Source: Phycisphaerae bacterium (GTDB lineage: Bacteria > Planctomycetota > Phycisphaerae > Sedimentisphaerales > Anaerobacaceae). Taken from it: DNA of 64,000 nt. Shown piece after piece: positions 14,720 to 23,039 of this stretch. The first letter of the stretch is position 1, and the number at the start of each line of letters is the position of its first letter. The notes under the pieces are model-generated. The model ran no database searches and was not told the origin of the DNA. It worked only from the letters and a program-made list of their open reading frames with translations. The position numbers and the translations under genes were made by a program. The stretch spans positions 1-64,000 of the forward strand of contig JADHXR010000005.1 in NCBI GenBank assembly GCA_016782865.1. Direction: 5' to 3'.

Positions 14720-14736
14720 CCGAAACATTTTTATAC
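14720..14736 (+). promoter_or_regulatory. Archaeal-type BRE/TATA promoter of orc1
   Basis: CCGAAACATTTTTATAC fits a BRE followed by TATA box. A start near 14758 leaves a 17-base leader with GGAGCTGAT (14760-14768) 6 bases before the ATG at 14775. Confidence 0.6.
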
Positions 14737-14774
14737 TTGCGCTTCCAGTGAAGACATATGGAGCTGATTTTCGC

Positions 14775-16022
14775 ATGGAACCAACCAACGTCCGCACCAA
14801 GATAGTCGGCCAGATCCAACACATGGTCGACAGCACGATTATTAAGAACCGCAGGTTTTTTGATGATGAGCAGTTGATCAAATCCGAGCAGTTAGCGGTA
14901 CTGGAAGAAATCTTCAATGCCAATGTCCGCGATGCAGAGATTAAGGAACTCAGTAGTCATTTTGCCGCAATACTGCGGGGTGATCATCCCTGCCACATGG
15001 CCATCTGGGGTAAGACCGGAACGGGCAAAACGCTTACACTGAGCTACTTTCTGAACCTGCTATCCGAGATGTGCCTTGATAAAAAGATACCCCTGCGATA
15101 TGAACATCTTGACCTTTCCAATCCAAGGCCTTGTTTCCGGGCATTGAACGATCTGGCCTGCCTGCTCAATGCGAGCAAGAGATACCAGAAGGGTATCTCG
15201 CTGGAAGAGATGATGACCCGCATCGAAACGAAACTTACGAGCTACCAGGGCTATTTGATACTTTTCATTGATGAGGTGGATAATGTCCGCAGGGATAGAG
15301 ACAATTTCCTGACATTTCTTGTGCGAAGACTGCCGCAGAAAATCTCTGCCAAGCTGATCCTTATCCTTGTTTCAAACCGCCTGGATTGGCCCGACCATCT
15401 CGATCCCAGGGTGAAGTCCTTCCTGAAGCTCAATGAACTTATCTTTAAACCGTATAACGCCATTGACCTCCAGCATATTCTCCGTATCCGTGTTGAAAAG
15501 GCCCTCGATCGGGAGACTGTCGAATCTGGCGTCATCGAGAAAATTGCAGCTATGGCAAGTCGCGAGCATGGAGATGCCCGCAAGGCAATCGCTCTGTTGG
15601 CCAAGAGTGCTTACTTAGCGGAAAAAGCAGGGACAAAAGTCACGCTCACGCTGGTTGATGAAGCGGCGACAGAGTTGGACCGGGATCGCTACCTCACATT
15701 GGTGCGCTCGGCGCCACCACAATTGCAGGCCGCCATGGCCGGCGTTATTGAAGCCACGCGAAGGACCAAGAATGGCTCGATTGGAACTGGCGAAGCTTAT
15801 GATGCTTATAGAAGATTTTGCCAAGGAGTCGAATTGCGGCCACTCACCGGCCGGGCATTTGGTGATTTGATATCCGAGCTGGACATCTACTCATTGCTCC
15901 GCAGCCGGGTTCTTTCCAGAGGCAGATACGGTCGTACCCGTGAGATCATACTCGACCTGCCGCAGGGATTGACGGAGAAAATACACGGGAGGATTCTATC
16001 AAACTTCGAAATACAGAACTAA
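14775..16022 (+). CDS. orc1: Archaeal-type Orc1/Cdc6 replication initiator, 415 aa
   Basis: ATG 14775 is chosen over the longer frame because of the TATA box and GGAGCTGAT site. The AAA+ ATPase core has Walker A WGKTGTGKT near residues 77-85, Walker B LILFIDEVDN near 160, a sensor-1 strand LILVSNRLDW, the FKPYNAIDLQHILRIR segment, and the sensor-2/lid HGDARKAIALLAKSA, followed by a winged-helix C-terminal domain (RPLTGRAFGDLISELD, SRGRYGRTREIILDL). This order and length are those of archaeal Orc1/Cdc6, which bind origin boxes and load MCM; it is not DnaA. The iterons upstream are the likely binding sites. No MCM gene is in the window. The gene ends with a 4-bp tail overlap with the next gene. 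Confidence 0.93.
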   Translation: MEPTNVRTKIVGQIQHMVDSTIIKNRRFFDDEQLIKSEQLAVLEEIFNANVRDAEIKELSSHFAAILRGDHPCHMAIWGKTGTGKTLTLSYFLNLLSEMCLDKKIPLRYEHLDLSNPRPCFRALNDLACLLNASKRYQKGISLEEMMTRIETKLTSYQGYLILFIDEVDNVRRDRDNFLTFLVRRLPQKISAKLILILVSNRLDWPDHLDPRVKSFLKLNELIFKPYNAIDLQHILRIRVEKALDRETVESGVIEKIAAMASREHGDARKAIALLAKSAYLAEKAGTKVTLTLVDEAATELDRDRYLTLVRSAPPQLQAAMAGVIEATRRTKNGSIGTGEAYDAYRRFCQGVELRPLTGRAFGDLISELDIYSLLRSRVLSRGRYGRTREIILDLPQGLTEKIHGRILSNFEIQN

Positions 16023-16930
16023 GGCAACGGGGCATTGCAGCAGAGACTGCCAAGAATAGATCCCGGATGACCATGAAGATCACCACCTATTGCCCAGATT
16101 TTGGCTGAAACGCCATCAGGAAATAGACGACTGCATTCTGTCAACCATACAAATTCCCTGGGGAACATCTCCTGGGTCAATTTACATAATGCCGCCAATC
16201 GACTATAGGTGCTTGTCAGAAAAAGCAGGCGAAATCCAAGTAAGTTATATTTGAACACTTCATCATATCGTTTGTAGCGATCTTTCTGCTGATACCACTG
16301 GTAATTAACAATCTTCTGCCGAATATCACCCATATCGCGTCTTGGGCTGGCCATAGTCTCGGTTCCTCGGTCCACTTCAAGGAAGTATAGACATGTATTG
16401 TTTGCAATCGAATCACCTATGCTGAATACAGCGTCAGGAGTAAACTTAATTCCCTGTTCCCCAGAATCCGGCACCGGTGAATAATCTGTTATGAATATGC
16501 GCCCATTGGGGCCTTGGGGCAAAAACGGGGAATTGTGGGCCAGAACTTTAACACTCACCCTGGGGACCACTTTCTCGACCTGGTTCAGATGGATCCTGAA
16601 CCAATTCAAAAGAAGCTGGTGGTCAAGGCAAAAAGGGCCGTCCACGAGGATCGTTTCGCATGGCACATCTCTGTCAATAAGCCCTCTTTCTCTAAGAATC
16701 TCAACTCCGTGCTCAGTCAGCCCTAATAAGCTTTCGGGCCGGCCGCGACCTCGGCCAAATTCATGTCTGATTGTTCGTATCAACCCTTCTTTTTCAAGAA
16801 TGCGCAAACGCCGCCAGACCACCTGTCGGCTCTTTTCGTAAAAGGTCGTTATTTGAGTTGGCGTTAAGGTTCTGTATTCTGCAAGGGATTCAAGAATCTT
16901 GCAGTCGTTGTAGTTTATTCTAAATGCCAT
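16019..16930 (-). CDS. Replication-relaxation-family winged-helix protein, 303 aa
   Basis: GGAGGTCAC precedes the ATG at 16930, which replaces the longer frame starting 16969. Residues 1-75 form a winged helix (ILESLAEYRTLTPTQIT..., RRLRILEKEGLIRTIR). The remainder, with PFCLDHQLLLNWFRIHL, KFTPDAVFSIG, CLYFLEVDRGTETM and IRQKIVNYQWYQ, has the layout of the Replic_Relax family (PF13814) with a nuclease-like core (PDAVF, FLEVDRGTE). These proteins occur on plasmids and integrative elements of many lineages and are thought to help plasmid replication or mobilisation. It faces orc1 tail to tail. Confidence 0.75.
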   Translation of the reverse strand: MAFRINYNDCKILESLAEYRTLTPTQITTFYEKSRQVVWRRLRILEKEGLIRTIRHEFGRGRGRPESLLGLTEHGVEILRERGLIDRDVPCETILVDGPFCLDHQLLLNWFRIHLNQVEKVVPRVSVKVLAHNSPFLPQGPNGRIFITDYSPVPDSGEQGIKFTPDAVFSIGDSIANNTCLYFLEVDRGTETMASPRRDMGDIRQKIVNYQWYQQKDRYKRYDEVFKYNLLGFRLLFLTSTYSRLAALCKLTQEMFPREFVWLTECSRLFPDGVSAKIWAIGGDLHGHPGSILGSLCCNAPLP

Positions 16931-17309
16931 TGTGACCTCCGTTAATAAGCCGTTACCATCATTTTTCACTTTTTCTCTCCCCCCATAAGTAAGAGAGGAA
17001 ACACAGCAGGAATTATTTCAGATGACTTTGGAAAAATCAGTATGCCCCGTAAAAATCATTTTACGGTTCGTACATAGCCAAAATTTCTTCTAAACATCCT
17101 AAAAAAATCTCGGACCCTGAAATTAGCACAAGGACATGCCCTCTCTAACTAATGGCGGGGGATAGATTTTGAATCGATCGGTAAAGAATGTGTCGGGTGT
17201 AGAATGGAAACAGAACACAAACGCAGAAGAGGAGCGAATTGACCTTGGAGCTATTCCGTTACATGTTGAGTACGTGTGGACTTTGATGCTGTAAATAACG
17301 AGAACCTCG
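16931..17309. other. Intergenic region between the archaeal-like block and the integration genes
   Basis: No gene is visible. It holds a hairpin CCGTAAAA (17047-17054) / TTTTACGG (17059-17066) with a 4-base loop. It is where the gene content changes from archaeal-type to bacterial-type, so a natural module junction or an assembly join would lie here or close by. Confidence 0.5.
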
Positions 17310-17612
17310 GTGTCAGATATGAATCACAGAAAACCCTCGGAAGGGTGTATCGCCTATTCTGAGTTGACGTCACTTGCAGTTCTACCAGACGGCAACGGAG
17401 GTTTTACGCCCTGCCCGGATTTGCTAACTGAGGACGAGGCAGTTAGATTCCTTCGGCTCGATGGTATCGGTGTCGAGAACCCAGCCAATACTTTGAGGTA
17501 CTACCGAAAGAAAGGACTTCTGCGAGCAACCCAAGTCGGCAAGTGCATACGCTACCGGCGGATCGAGTTGGATGGGCTACTGGACAGATTGACAGAAGCC
17601 AATCCACGGTGA
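17310..17612 (+). CDS. Excisionase-like HTH protein, 100 aa
   Basis: Starts at GTG 17310 or ATG 17319; neither has a clear ribosome site. Residues ~32-95 form a MerR/HTH_17-like DNA-binding domain (LLTEDEAVRFLRLDGIG, NTLRYYRKKGLLRATQVG, IRYRRIELDGLLDRL). Such proteins directly before a tyrosine recombinase often act as excisionases/recombination directionality factors. The Thr-to-Tyr start of recognition helix and wing is intact. Confidence 0.7.
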   Translation: MSDMNHRKPSEGCIAYSELTSLAVLPDGNGGFTPCPDLLTEDEAVRFLRLDGIGVENPANTLRYYRKKGLLRATQVGKCIRYRRIELDGLLDRLTEANPR

Positions 17613-17760
17613 GCATCTTACGAGCCCTTTTCTCAGCTACAAAAAAATACAAAAGAAATCCCTTGCGCTCGGCTTTAGGATGCGCTCTAATGAGTTAATG
17701 AGTAGTCAGTAGAGTGTGTTCCAAAAGAATATGATGCCACATTTTCAAGGAGATGGAAGA

Positions 17761-18903
17761 ATGAAAACAAATACTACAGTCACGCTGAGCAGTAATGGCA
17801 AATACTGGCAAGCTTTTTATTATGATGCCTGTGGACGACGGAGAGCCAAAAGCCTTGGGCCCAAGATGAAACTGTCGAAACGACAAGCAAAGGTTATGTG
17901 TGACCGTCTGGCTGCCGAACTCTGCCTAAACCCGGCCAGAGCTGGCAACAATCATTCGCCTACTTTGGAGAGATTTCTGGAGCGGTACATTAATAACCGG
18001 ACGGACATCAAACCTGCGACAAAAGATTTGTACGAGCAAACCGAGGAATACTTACTGATGTTCTTCGACGGAAGCATCCGAATTGGCCGAATTACCCGAG
18101 CGATGGCGGCAGATTGGCGTGCAGCAATGGCCAGTGGGAAATTAGTCTTGAATCAAAAGGGCAAAAAGAACAAAGAGGCGTCTGTCTGCATCCACGTTAG
18201 AAACGCCAAGACAGCTTTTAACCATGCAGTTGGCGAAGACCTGATTATGTTGAATCCGTTCGACCGGCTAAAAGGCAATGCTCCTGAACCAGACAAGAAT
18301 TGGAAATACGTTACTCTTGAAGAGCTGGACAAACTACTTGAGGCCTGTTCCAGTTGGGGTTGGAGAATGTTGATAGCCTTGTGTCGACTTGCTGGCTTAC
18401 GCCGGGGAGAAGCATTAGAGTTGAGTTGGTCGAATATCAACTGGGACAAACATCGTCTGACTATTATTGCCGAAAAGACAGGCCAACAAAGAGTAACACC
18501 TATGGAACCCAAGTTATACCAACTGCTTCTTGATGCATTCGACCGGGCAGAGAACGGTGAAGAACGAATCTGTGCCATTTCCCGATATTGTCTGTGGCGG
18601 AACTTCCAGGCGATCAGAAGACGAGCTGGGTTGGAGAAATGGAAAGATGCCTTCAAGGTCATGCGAAGAAACTGTGAAACTGACTGGGCCCAACGATATC
18701 CGCAGTATGCAGTATCTGCTTGGATTGGACATGGTATCGAGGTCTCAGCAAAGCATTATCTCCAGGTCCCAGAGGAACTATACGACAAGGTTGCTGCAAC
18801 AAATGAAGCTCAAACTGCCACAAAAACTGCCACAAAACCAAAAGACAAAATGAAGAACAATCGGACAGTTACGCATAACGCCAGCTTGGATAGGAGTTTA
18901 TAG
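17761..18903 (+). CDS. Tyrosine recombinase/integrase, 380 aa
   Basis: AAGGAGATG lies just before ATG 17761. N-terminal Arm/SAM-like region, then the catalytic domain: first Arg in GLRRGEALELSW, Lys in AEKTGQQR, an Arg in MRRNCETDW (the usual His of HxxR is replaced by Lys), His in WIGHGIEVSAKHYLQV, and the nucleophile Tyr in the same segment. Type and codon use are bacterial. The stop codon is 3 bases from the tRNA-Val 3' end on the opposite strand, so the attachment site is very likely the tRNA 3' part. Confidence 0.9.
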   Translation: MKTNTTVTLSSNGKYWQAFYYDACGRRRAKSLGPKMKLSKRQAKVMCDRLAAELCLNPARAGNNHSPTLERFLERYINNRTDIKPATKDLYEQTEEYLLMFFDGSIRIGRITRAMAADWRAAMASGKLVLNQKGKKNKEASVCIHVRNAKTAFNHAVGEDLIMLNPFDRLKGNAPEPDKNWKYVTLEELDKLLEACSSWGWRMLIALCRLAGLRRGEALELSWSNINWDKHRLTIIAEKTGQQRVTPMEPKLYQLLLDAFDRAENGEERICAISRYCLWRNFQAIRRRAGLEKWKDAFKVMRRNCETDWAQRYPQYAVSAWIGHGIEVSAKHYLQVPEELYDKVAATNEAQTATKTATKPKDKMKNNRTVTHNASLDRSL

Positions 18904-18906
18904 CAA

Positions 18907-18980
18907 TGGGCGATACAGGACTTGAACCTGTGACTTCCTGCGTGTAAAGCAGGCGCTCTAGCCAACTGAGCTAATCGCCC
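18907..18980 (-). tRNA. tRNA-Val (anticodon TAC)
   Basis: Minus-strand sequence folds as a standard cloverleaf: 7-bp acceptor stem GGGCGAT/ATCGCCC, D-arm TAGCTCAGTTGGCTAGAGC, anticodon loop CTTTACACG with TAC, T-arm with GGTTCAAGTCC. Discriminator base A at 18907; CCA is not encoded. The gene is intact and forms the right boundary of the integrated element. Confidence 0.95.
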
Positions 18981-19156
18981 CTAAGAGCCTCATCTGCAAA
19001 GTACCCGGCGCGGCAAATCTACACGACGCCCCTGCCGCACAGGTAGCTCACAATCCAAAGCTCGGCTATTGTTGCAGATTCTTCAATCCCGGTCAAGAAA
19101 AATAGCCCTGATAAGGCCACAAAGAAAACTTGTCCGACCGGAGCCTGTCACGCCCG

Positions 19157-20113
19157 CTACGGACCGGGGAAAAACGGAAACAATTTCCGAATCTCTTCCT
19201 TTGACGGACGTCGGCCGTATTCGCAGATTTCGAATGCCTCGGCGCACTTGATCTTCCCGGCTCGCTCCTGTCCATACCAGTCGGCAAGTTCTTCGCGGAA
19301 TCGATCGGCGGTGCTTCCGAAGCGACCGTCAAATCGGTTGCGGACCTCTCGCTCGCGGGCCTTTCGTTTGGCCTGATCGTTTGGCGGGTACAGACGCTCG
19401 TCTCCGTTGCAGCCGCCTTCCAGTGTCTGCGATGCGAGGGCGACAGCAGCGTCTATTTTCTTGTCGATCACGCTGTCGATACCCACGACGATGTCTCCGC
19501 TGAACGGATTCGGTTTCTCGAAGCGGTCCTGGTAGAACAGGAACACGGGATTGCGTCTAAGGTAAGGCACATCCGGGCAGAAGAACGGCACCGTGACCAT
19601 GTAACCGGCGTCCTGGACCAGTATCGCCGAGTAGCGATGGTCCGGATGGTAGTCGTTGGGCCGGTGGCACATGACAATGTCCGCACGCCACTGCCGGATC
19701 AGCCGCACGAAGGTTCTGCGGTTTTCGAGGGTCGGCATAATCTCGCCGTCGTGGATATCGAGCACTTCGGTTTCGATGCCCAATATTTCCGCACAACGCT
19801 TGACCTCGGCCGTGCGAATCTGGGCCAGCGGGCCGCCCGCCGTGCCCCAGTGGCCTATATCGCCGTTCGTACAGCTGACAAACTTGACGTGATGCCCCTG
19901 GGCCGCCCACATAGCCGCTACACCCCCGGCACGAAACTCGTTGTCGTCCGGATGTGCGCCGAAGCAGATGATCCGCAATTTTCCATCGGCGGCATCCGAG
20001 GCGGCCGCGGGCTTCGTCAGCGCGGCATCCAGAGTCCCGGTCAGAATTAACAGTACGCCGCACAGGAGCAGGATTGACACAAAACATCTTCTTCTTGCAA
20101 ATCTGTCATTCAT
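19157..20113 (-). CDS. Exported PIG-L/LmbE-family deacetylase, 318 aa
   Basis: Start at 20113 (MNDRFARRR) with GGGAGAA upstream; the frame extends further 5' without a ribosome site. A signal sequence (CFVSILLLCGVLLILTGTLDA) is followed by the LmbE metal motif AHPDDNE and a later HPDH, giving the His-Asp-Asp/His zinc site of de-N-acetylases acting on N-acetylglucosaminyl groups. Such secreted LmbE proteins are abundant in planctomycetes, where they are linked to polysaccharide processing. The gene stands alone, first after the element. Confidence 0.88.
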   Translation of the reverse strand: MNDRFARRRCFVSILLLCGVLLILTGTLDAALTKPAAASDAADGKLRIICFGAHPDDNEFRAGGVAAMWAAQGHHVKFVSCTNGDIGHWGTAGGPLAQIRTAEVKRCAEILGIETEVLDIHDGEIMPTLENRRTFVRLIRQWRADIVMCHRPNDYHPDHRYSAILVQDAGYMVTVPFFCPDVPYLRRNPVFLFYQDRFEKPNPFSGDIVVGIDSVIDKKIDAAVALASQTLEGGCNGDERLYPPNDQAKRKAREREVRNRFDGRFGSTADRFREELADWYGQERAGKIKCAEAFEICEYGRRPSKEEIRKLFPFFPGP

Positions 20114-20520
20114 AGCACGATTCTCCCAAAAATGGGTCCCTTGGCTGCGGGACAGTCCGTTGGCGTATCCAGTACGTGCTACACGCAGCACGCTGCCGCC
20201 AAGTTTACGTATTTTCTATCATATAGACTGCCACATGAATTGTGCAGTGAATATTTTGTTTCATCCGATTATATCAACAGATTCTTTCAATTTGCTTGAC
20301 GTCCTTGTGCGCCAGTCGAAAGCCGAACCAGACTCCCGAACTTCTGAAAGATTGTATTACAGAGAAATGATTGGGTAAACACTGCTGATTCTTAATTCTC
20401 AATTCCCTCTTCTTTTCTTGACTGCGCCTGTCGCCGTTTGATATACTGATTTGCATAGATAATTGAGAAAAGCAGGCCAGAAGCCTGCAAACCTGAATCT
20501 GGGGGGAGGAGGTCAAAATA
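20114..20520. other. Gene-free stretch before the M14 gene
   Basis: No coding frame with support. Contains the small hairpin GCAGGC (20472-20477), CAGAA loop, GCCTGC (20483-20488), then a G-rich GGGGGGAGGAGGT ribosome-like run. Confidence 0.4.
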
Positions 20521-20672
20521 TGACCCCAGTGAGAAATTCCAGCGTCCTGCGGACAATTCCTTTGCAAATTGCAGTTTGCTTTGCCAGCTTCGCTGCCTAC
20601 CCAAGATATCGTGGCCTCGTTGATCAGAATGACAAACGACCAGAAAGAGAGGTTCAAAATGAAATGGTCTGA
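20521..20672 (+). CDS. Possible leader peptide, 50 aa
   Basis: ATG 20521 follows a very strong GGAGGAGGT site, and the frame ends 14 bases into the M14 gene (stop at 20670-20672), allowing translational coupling. The first part (SSVLRTIPLQIAVCFASFAA) is hydrophobic. No homologue recognised; it may be only a chance frame. Confidence 0.25.
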
Positions 20673-22889
20673 TGGTTACAGAACCAAGTTGGTGTTAGTT
20701 GGGGTCGTCTTTTGCAGCTCATTCGCTTTCCCGAAGTTCTTGTCGGGACAGACTGGGGAGAACGACAGAGATTCCACAAGTATTACGGCAGTGGGGCCGC
20801 GGCTGGGGCCTGTTATGGTAGTAGAGGTCACATTCCCAAACCGTGATGCTCTGAACGAACTCGCTCGAACAGGATACGACATAAGCAATGTCCAAGGCAA
20901 TGTTGCTACGATCTACGCGAGCTTAGAAGAGCTTGAACGGCTCAAACAAACAGGCTTGCCCTTACGTGAAATAGAGCCTCGAACGCAGGGCTTTGAACTT
21001 ATGGCGTTAGGCGGCTACCACAGCTACGCTACTCTACTCTAACGGAGGAACTGAGTGCCTACGCCGAGGCATACCCTGAGATTTGCCGCCTCTACACTCT
21101 TGGCCAGTCTGTCCAGGGACGCGAGCTCTGGGCCATGTTAATTAGCGATAATCCGGACGATGAGGAAGACGAGCCTGAGTTCAAATATGTTGCTGCAATA
21201 CACGGCGACGAATCCCTTAGCGCCGAAATGTGTCTCTACTTCATTGATTTGCTCTTGACAGAATACGGCCAAAACGATCGCATTACGAATCTTGTTAACA
21301 GCACAGCCATCTGGATCGTTCCCTTGATGAATCCGGACGGACTCGAGTTGGGCAAACGTGCTAATGCTAATGGCATGGATTTGAATCGGAGCTTCCCACT
21401 GCTTACCGACAGCAGCCTGAACATATTCACCGGCGAACCACTGGACGCCTCAAACCGTCAGCCGGAAGTACGTCACATCATGAACTGGACGGTTGAGAAC
21501 AGTTTTGTGCTCTCCGCCAATTTTCATACGGGAGCATTACTTGTTTGTTATCCTTACGGTTATAACGAACAAATGATTGCAGTGGATACACCTACCCCTG
21601 ACGATTTGTTGTTTGAGGAAATCTCCAGGCGATACTCCATGCACAATCCACCGATGTGGAACAGTTCACAATTTCCCGACGGCATTATCAATAGTGCCCT
21701 CTGGTATCCTGTCAGAGGGGAAATGGCGGACTGGAAATACCGTTACGTAAGCTGCAATGAAGTGACGATTGAACTATCGAACAATTTTAGACCATCCACA
21801 TCTCAAATCCCAGGCTTTTGGTCGGATAATTCCGAATCGATGCTCAGTCTTCTTGAGGCGGTGCATATAGGCGCCCGCGGAGTAATTACCGACCGGGCAT
21901 CCGGCGATCCGCTCTGGGCCGAAGTCTTGGTGGAAGGCAATAGTCAGCCTGTCTTCACCGATCCAGACGTCGGTGACTATCATCGGATGCTTCTTCCTGG
22001 CACGTATGATCTGGTTTTCTATACCCCTGGGTATGTACCTCGTCTGGTGAGAGATGTCGCGGTGACCGATGGGCCTGCGATCCGTGTGGATATTGAGTTC
22101 CTTCCGGGGCAAGCATCCCCTGATTTTAACCGCGATGGAACCGTAGACATTGAGGATCTGGAGATACTGATTGAATACTGGGGCCAGGACGAACCATTGG
22201 TTGATGTCGCCCCCTTACCTGATGGCGATGGGAACGTGGATGAACAGGACCTGGATCTTTTCATGGAATATTGGCAGGAAGAAATTCCAGACCCACCAGA
22301 CCCGCATCTGGTCGCACATTGGAAGCTGGACGAGGCAGAAGGCAGCATAGCTAAGGATAGTGTCGGGGATAGCGATGGCACGTTTTTTGGCGAACCACTC
22401 TGGCAGCCCACAGGAGGTAGAAGACGTGGTGCCCTGCAATTCGACGGAGTCGATGATTATGTCAGCACGGAGTATGTTTTGAGCGCGGCGGACGGAGAGT
22501 TCAGCGTGTTTGCCTGGATCAAAGATGGCGCTCCAGGCCAAGTCCTTTTGTCGCAGACGGGGGCGGCGAATTGGCTGAGTACGGATTCAGTAGATGGCTA
22601 CGCGATGACGGAGCTTAGGGGTTCCGGCCGGTCCACTGGTGGTCCATTGCTGTCTCCGGCAGTCATCACCGACGGCACGTGGCACCGGATAGGTCTTGTG
22701 TGGGATGGCTCGTACAGGCACTTATGCGTTGATGGAGTTGAGGTTGCCAAGGACGCTACACCCTTGTCAAGCCTGGAAAGCGCGAATGGAGGTTTATATT
22801 TCGGTACTGGGGGCACTCTTACCCCAGGCACTTTCTGGTCAGGTCTAATCGACGATGTCCGCATCTACAACGTGGCCGTCAGCCCTTAA
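20659..22889 (+). pseudogene. M14 zinc carboxypeptidase with dockerin and LamG, frameshifted
   Basis: ATG 20659 opens a signal peptide and pro-region, and the frame stops at 21042; the peptidase continues from about 21030 in another frame. A 5-bp tandem duplication (ACTCT twice, 21031-21040) causes the shift; removing one copy yields 741 continuous codons (YHSYATLTEEL... junction). The peptidase has zinc ligands in AIHGDESLSAEM and NFHTGALLV, the NRSFP substrate segment and the catalytic Glu in NEVTIELS. Two dockerin-like calcium repeats (DFNRDGTVDIEDLEILIEYW and DGDGNVDEQDLDLFMEYW) and a LamG domain follow. Secreted protease/peptidase probably inactive in this sequence unless the shift is a sequencing error. 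Confidence 0.85.
22539..22719 (+). repeat. LamG-coding repeat block, copy 1
   Basis: About 180 bp nearly identical to 25251-25431; I count four differences. It encodes the middle of the LamG domain in the M14 gene. The surrounding sequence is far more diverged, so the block points to recent gene conversion. Confidence 0.85.
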
Positions 22890-23039
22890 AACCGGAAGGC
22901 ATGGTGTCACATGAAATTCTCCATCTGTCATGTCGAGCTTAGTCGAGACATCTGGTCACATGAGGGACTGGTTCTGCAATCGCAGCCAGATTCCTCCACT
23001 TCGTTCGGAATGACACACAAACAGAAAGGACGGTGGAAA

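Larger units (their letters stand above)
1..18906. mobile_element. Integrated element abutting tRNA-Val, left end outside window
   Basis: The segment between the left window edge and the tRNA-Val 3' end carries a tyrosine recombinase and an excisionase-like gene beside the tRNA, then a replication region (Orc1/Cdc6, iterons), a HerA-type ATPase and about twenty small genes of unknown function, most on the minus strand. Integrases commonly use tRNA 3' ends as attachment sites, and the integrase stop codon lies only 3 bases from the tRNA. The left attachment site is not in the window, so the element is longer than 18.9 kb. The replication and gene-expression signals look archaeal whereas the integration genes look bacterial; whether all of it is one element is inference, and a contig join somewhere near 16.9-17.3 kb is the main alternative. 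Confidence 0.75.
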
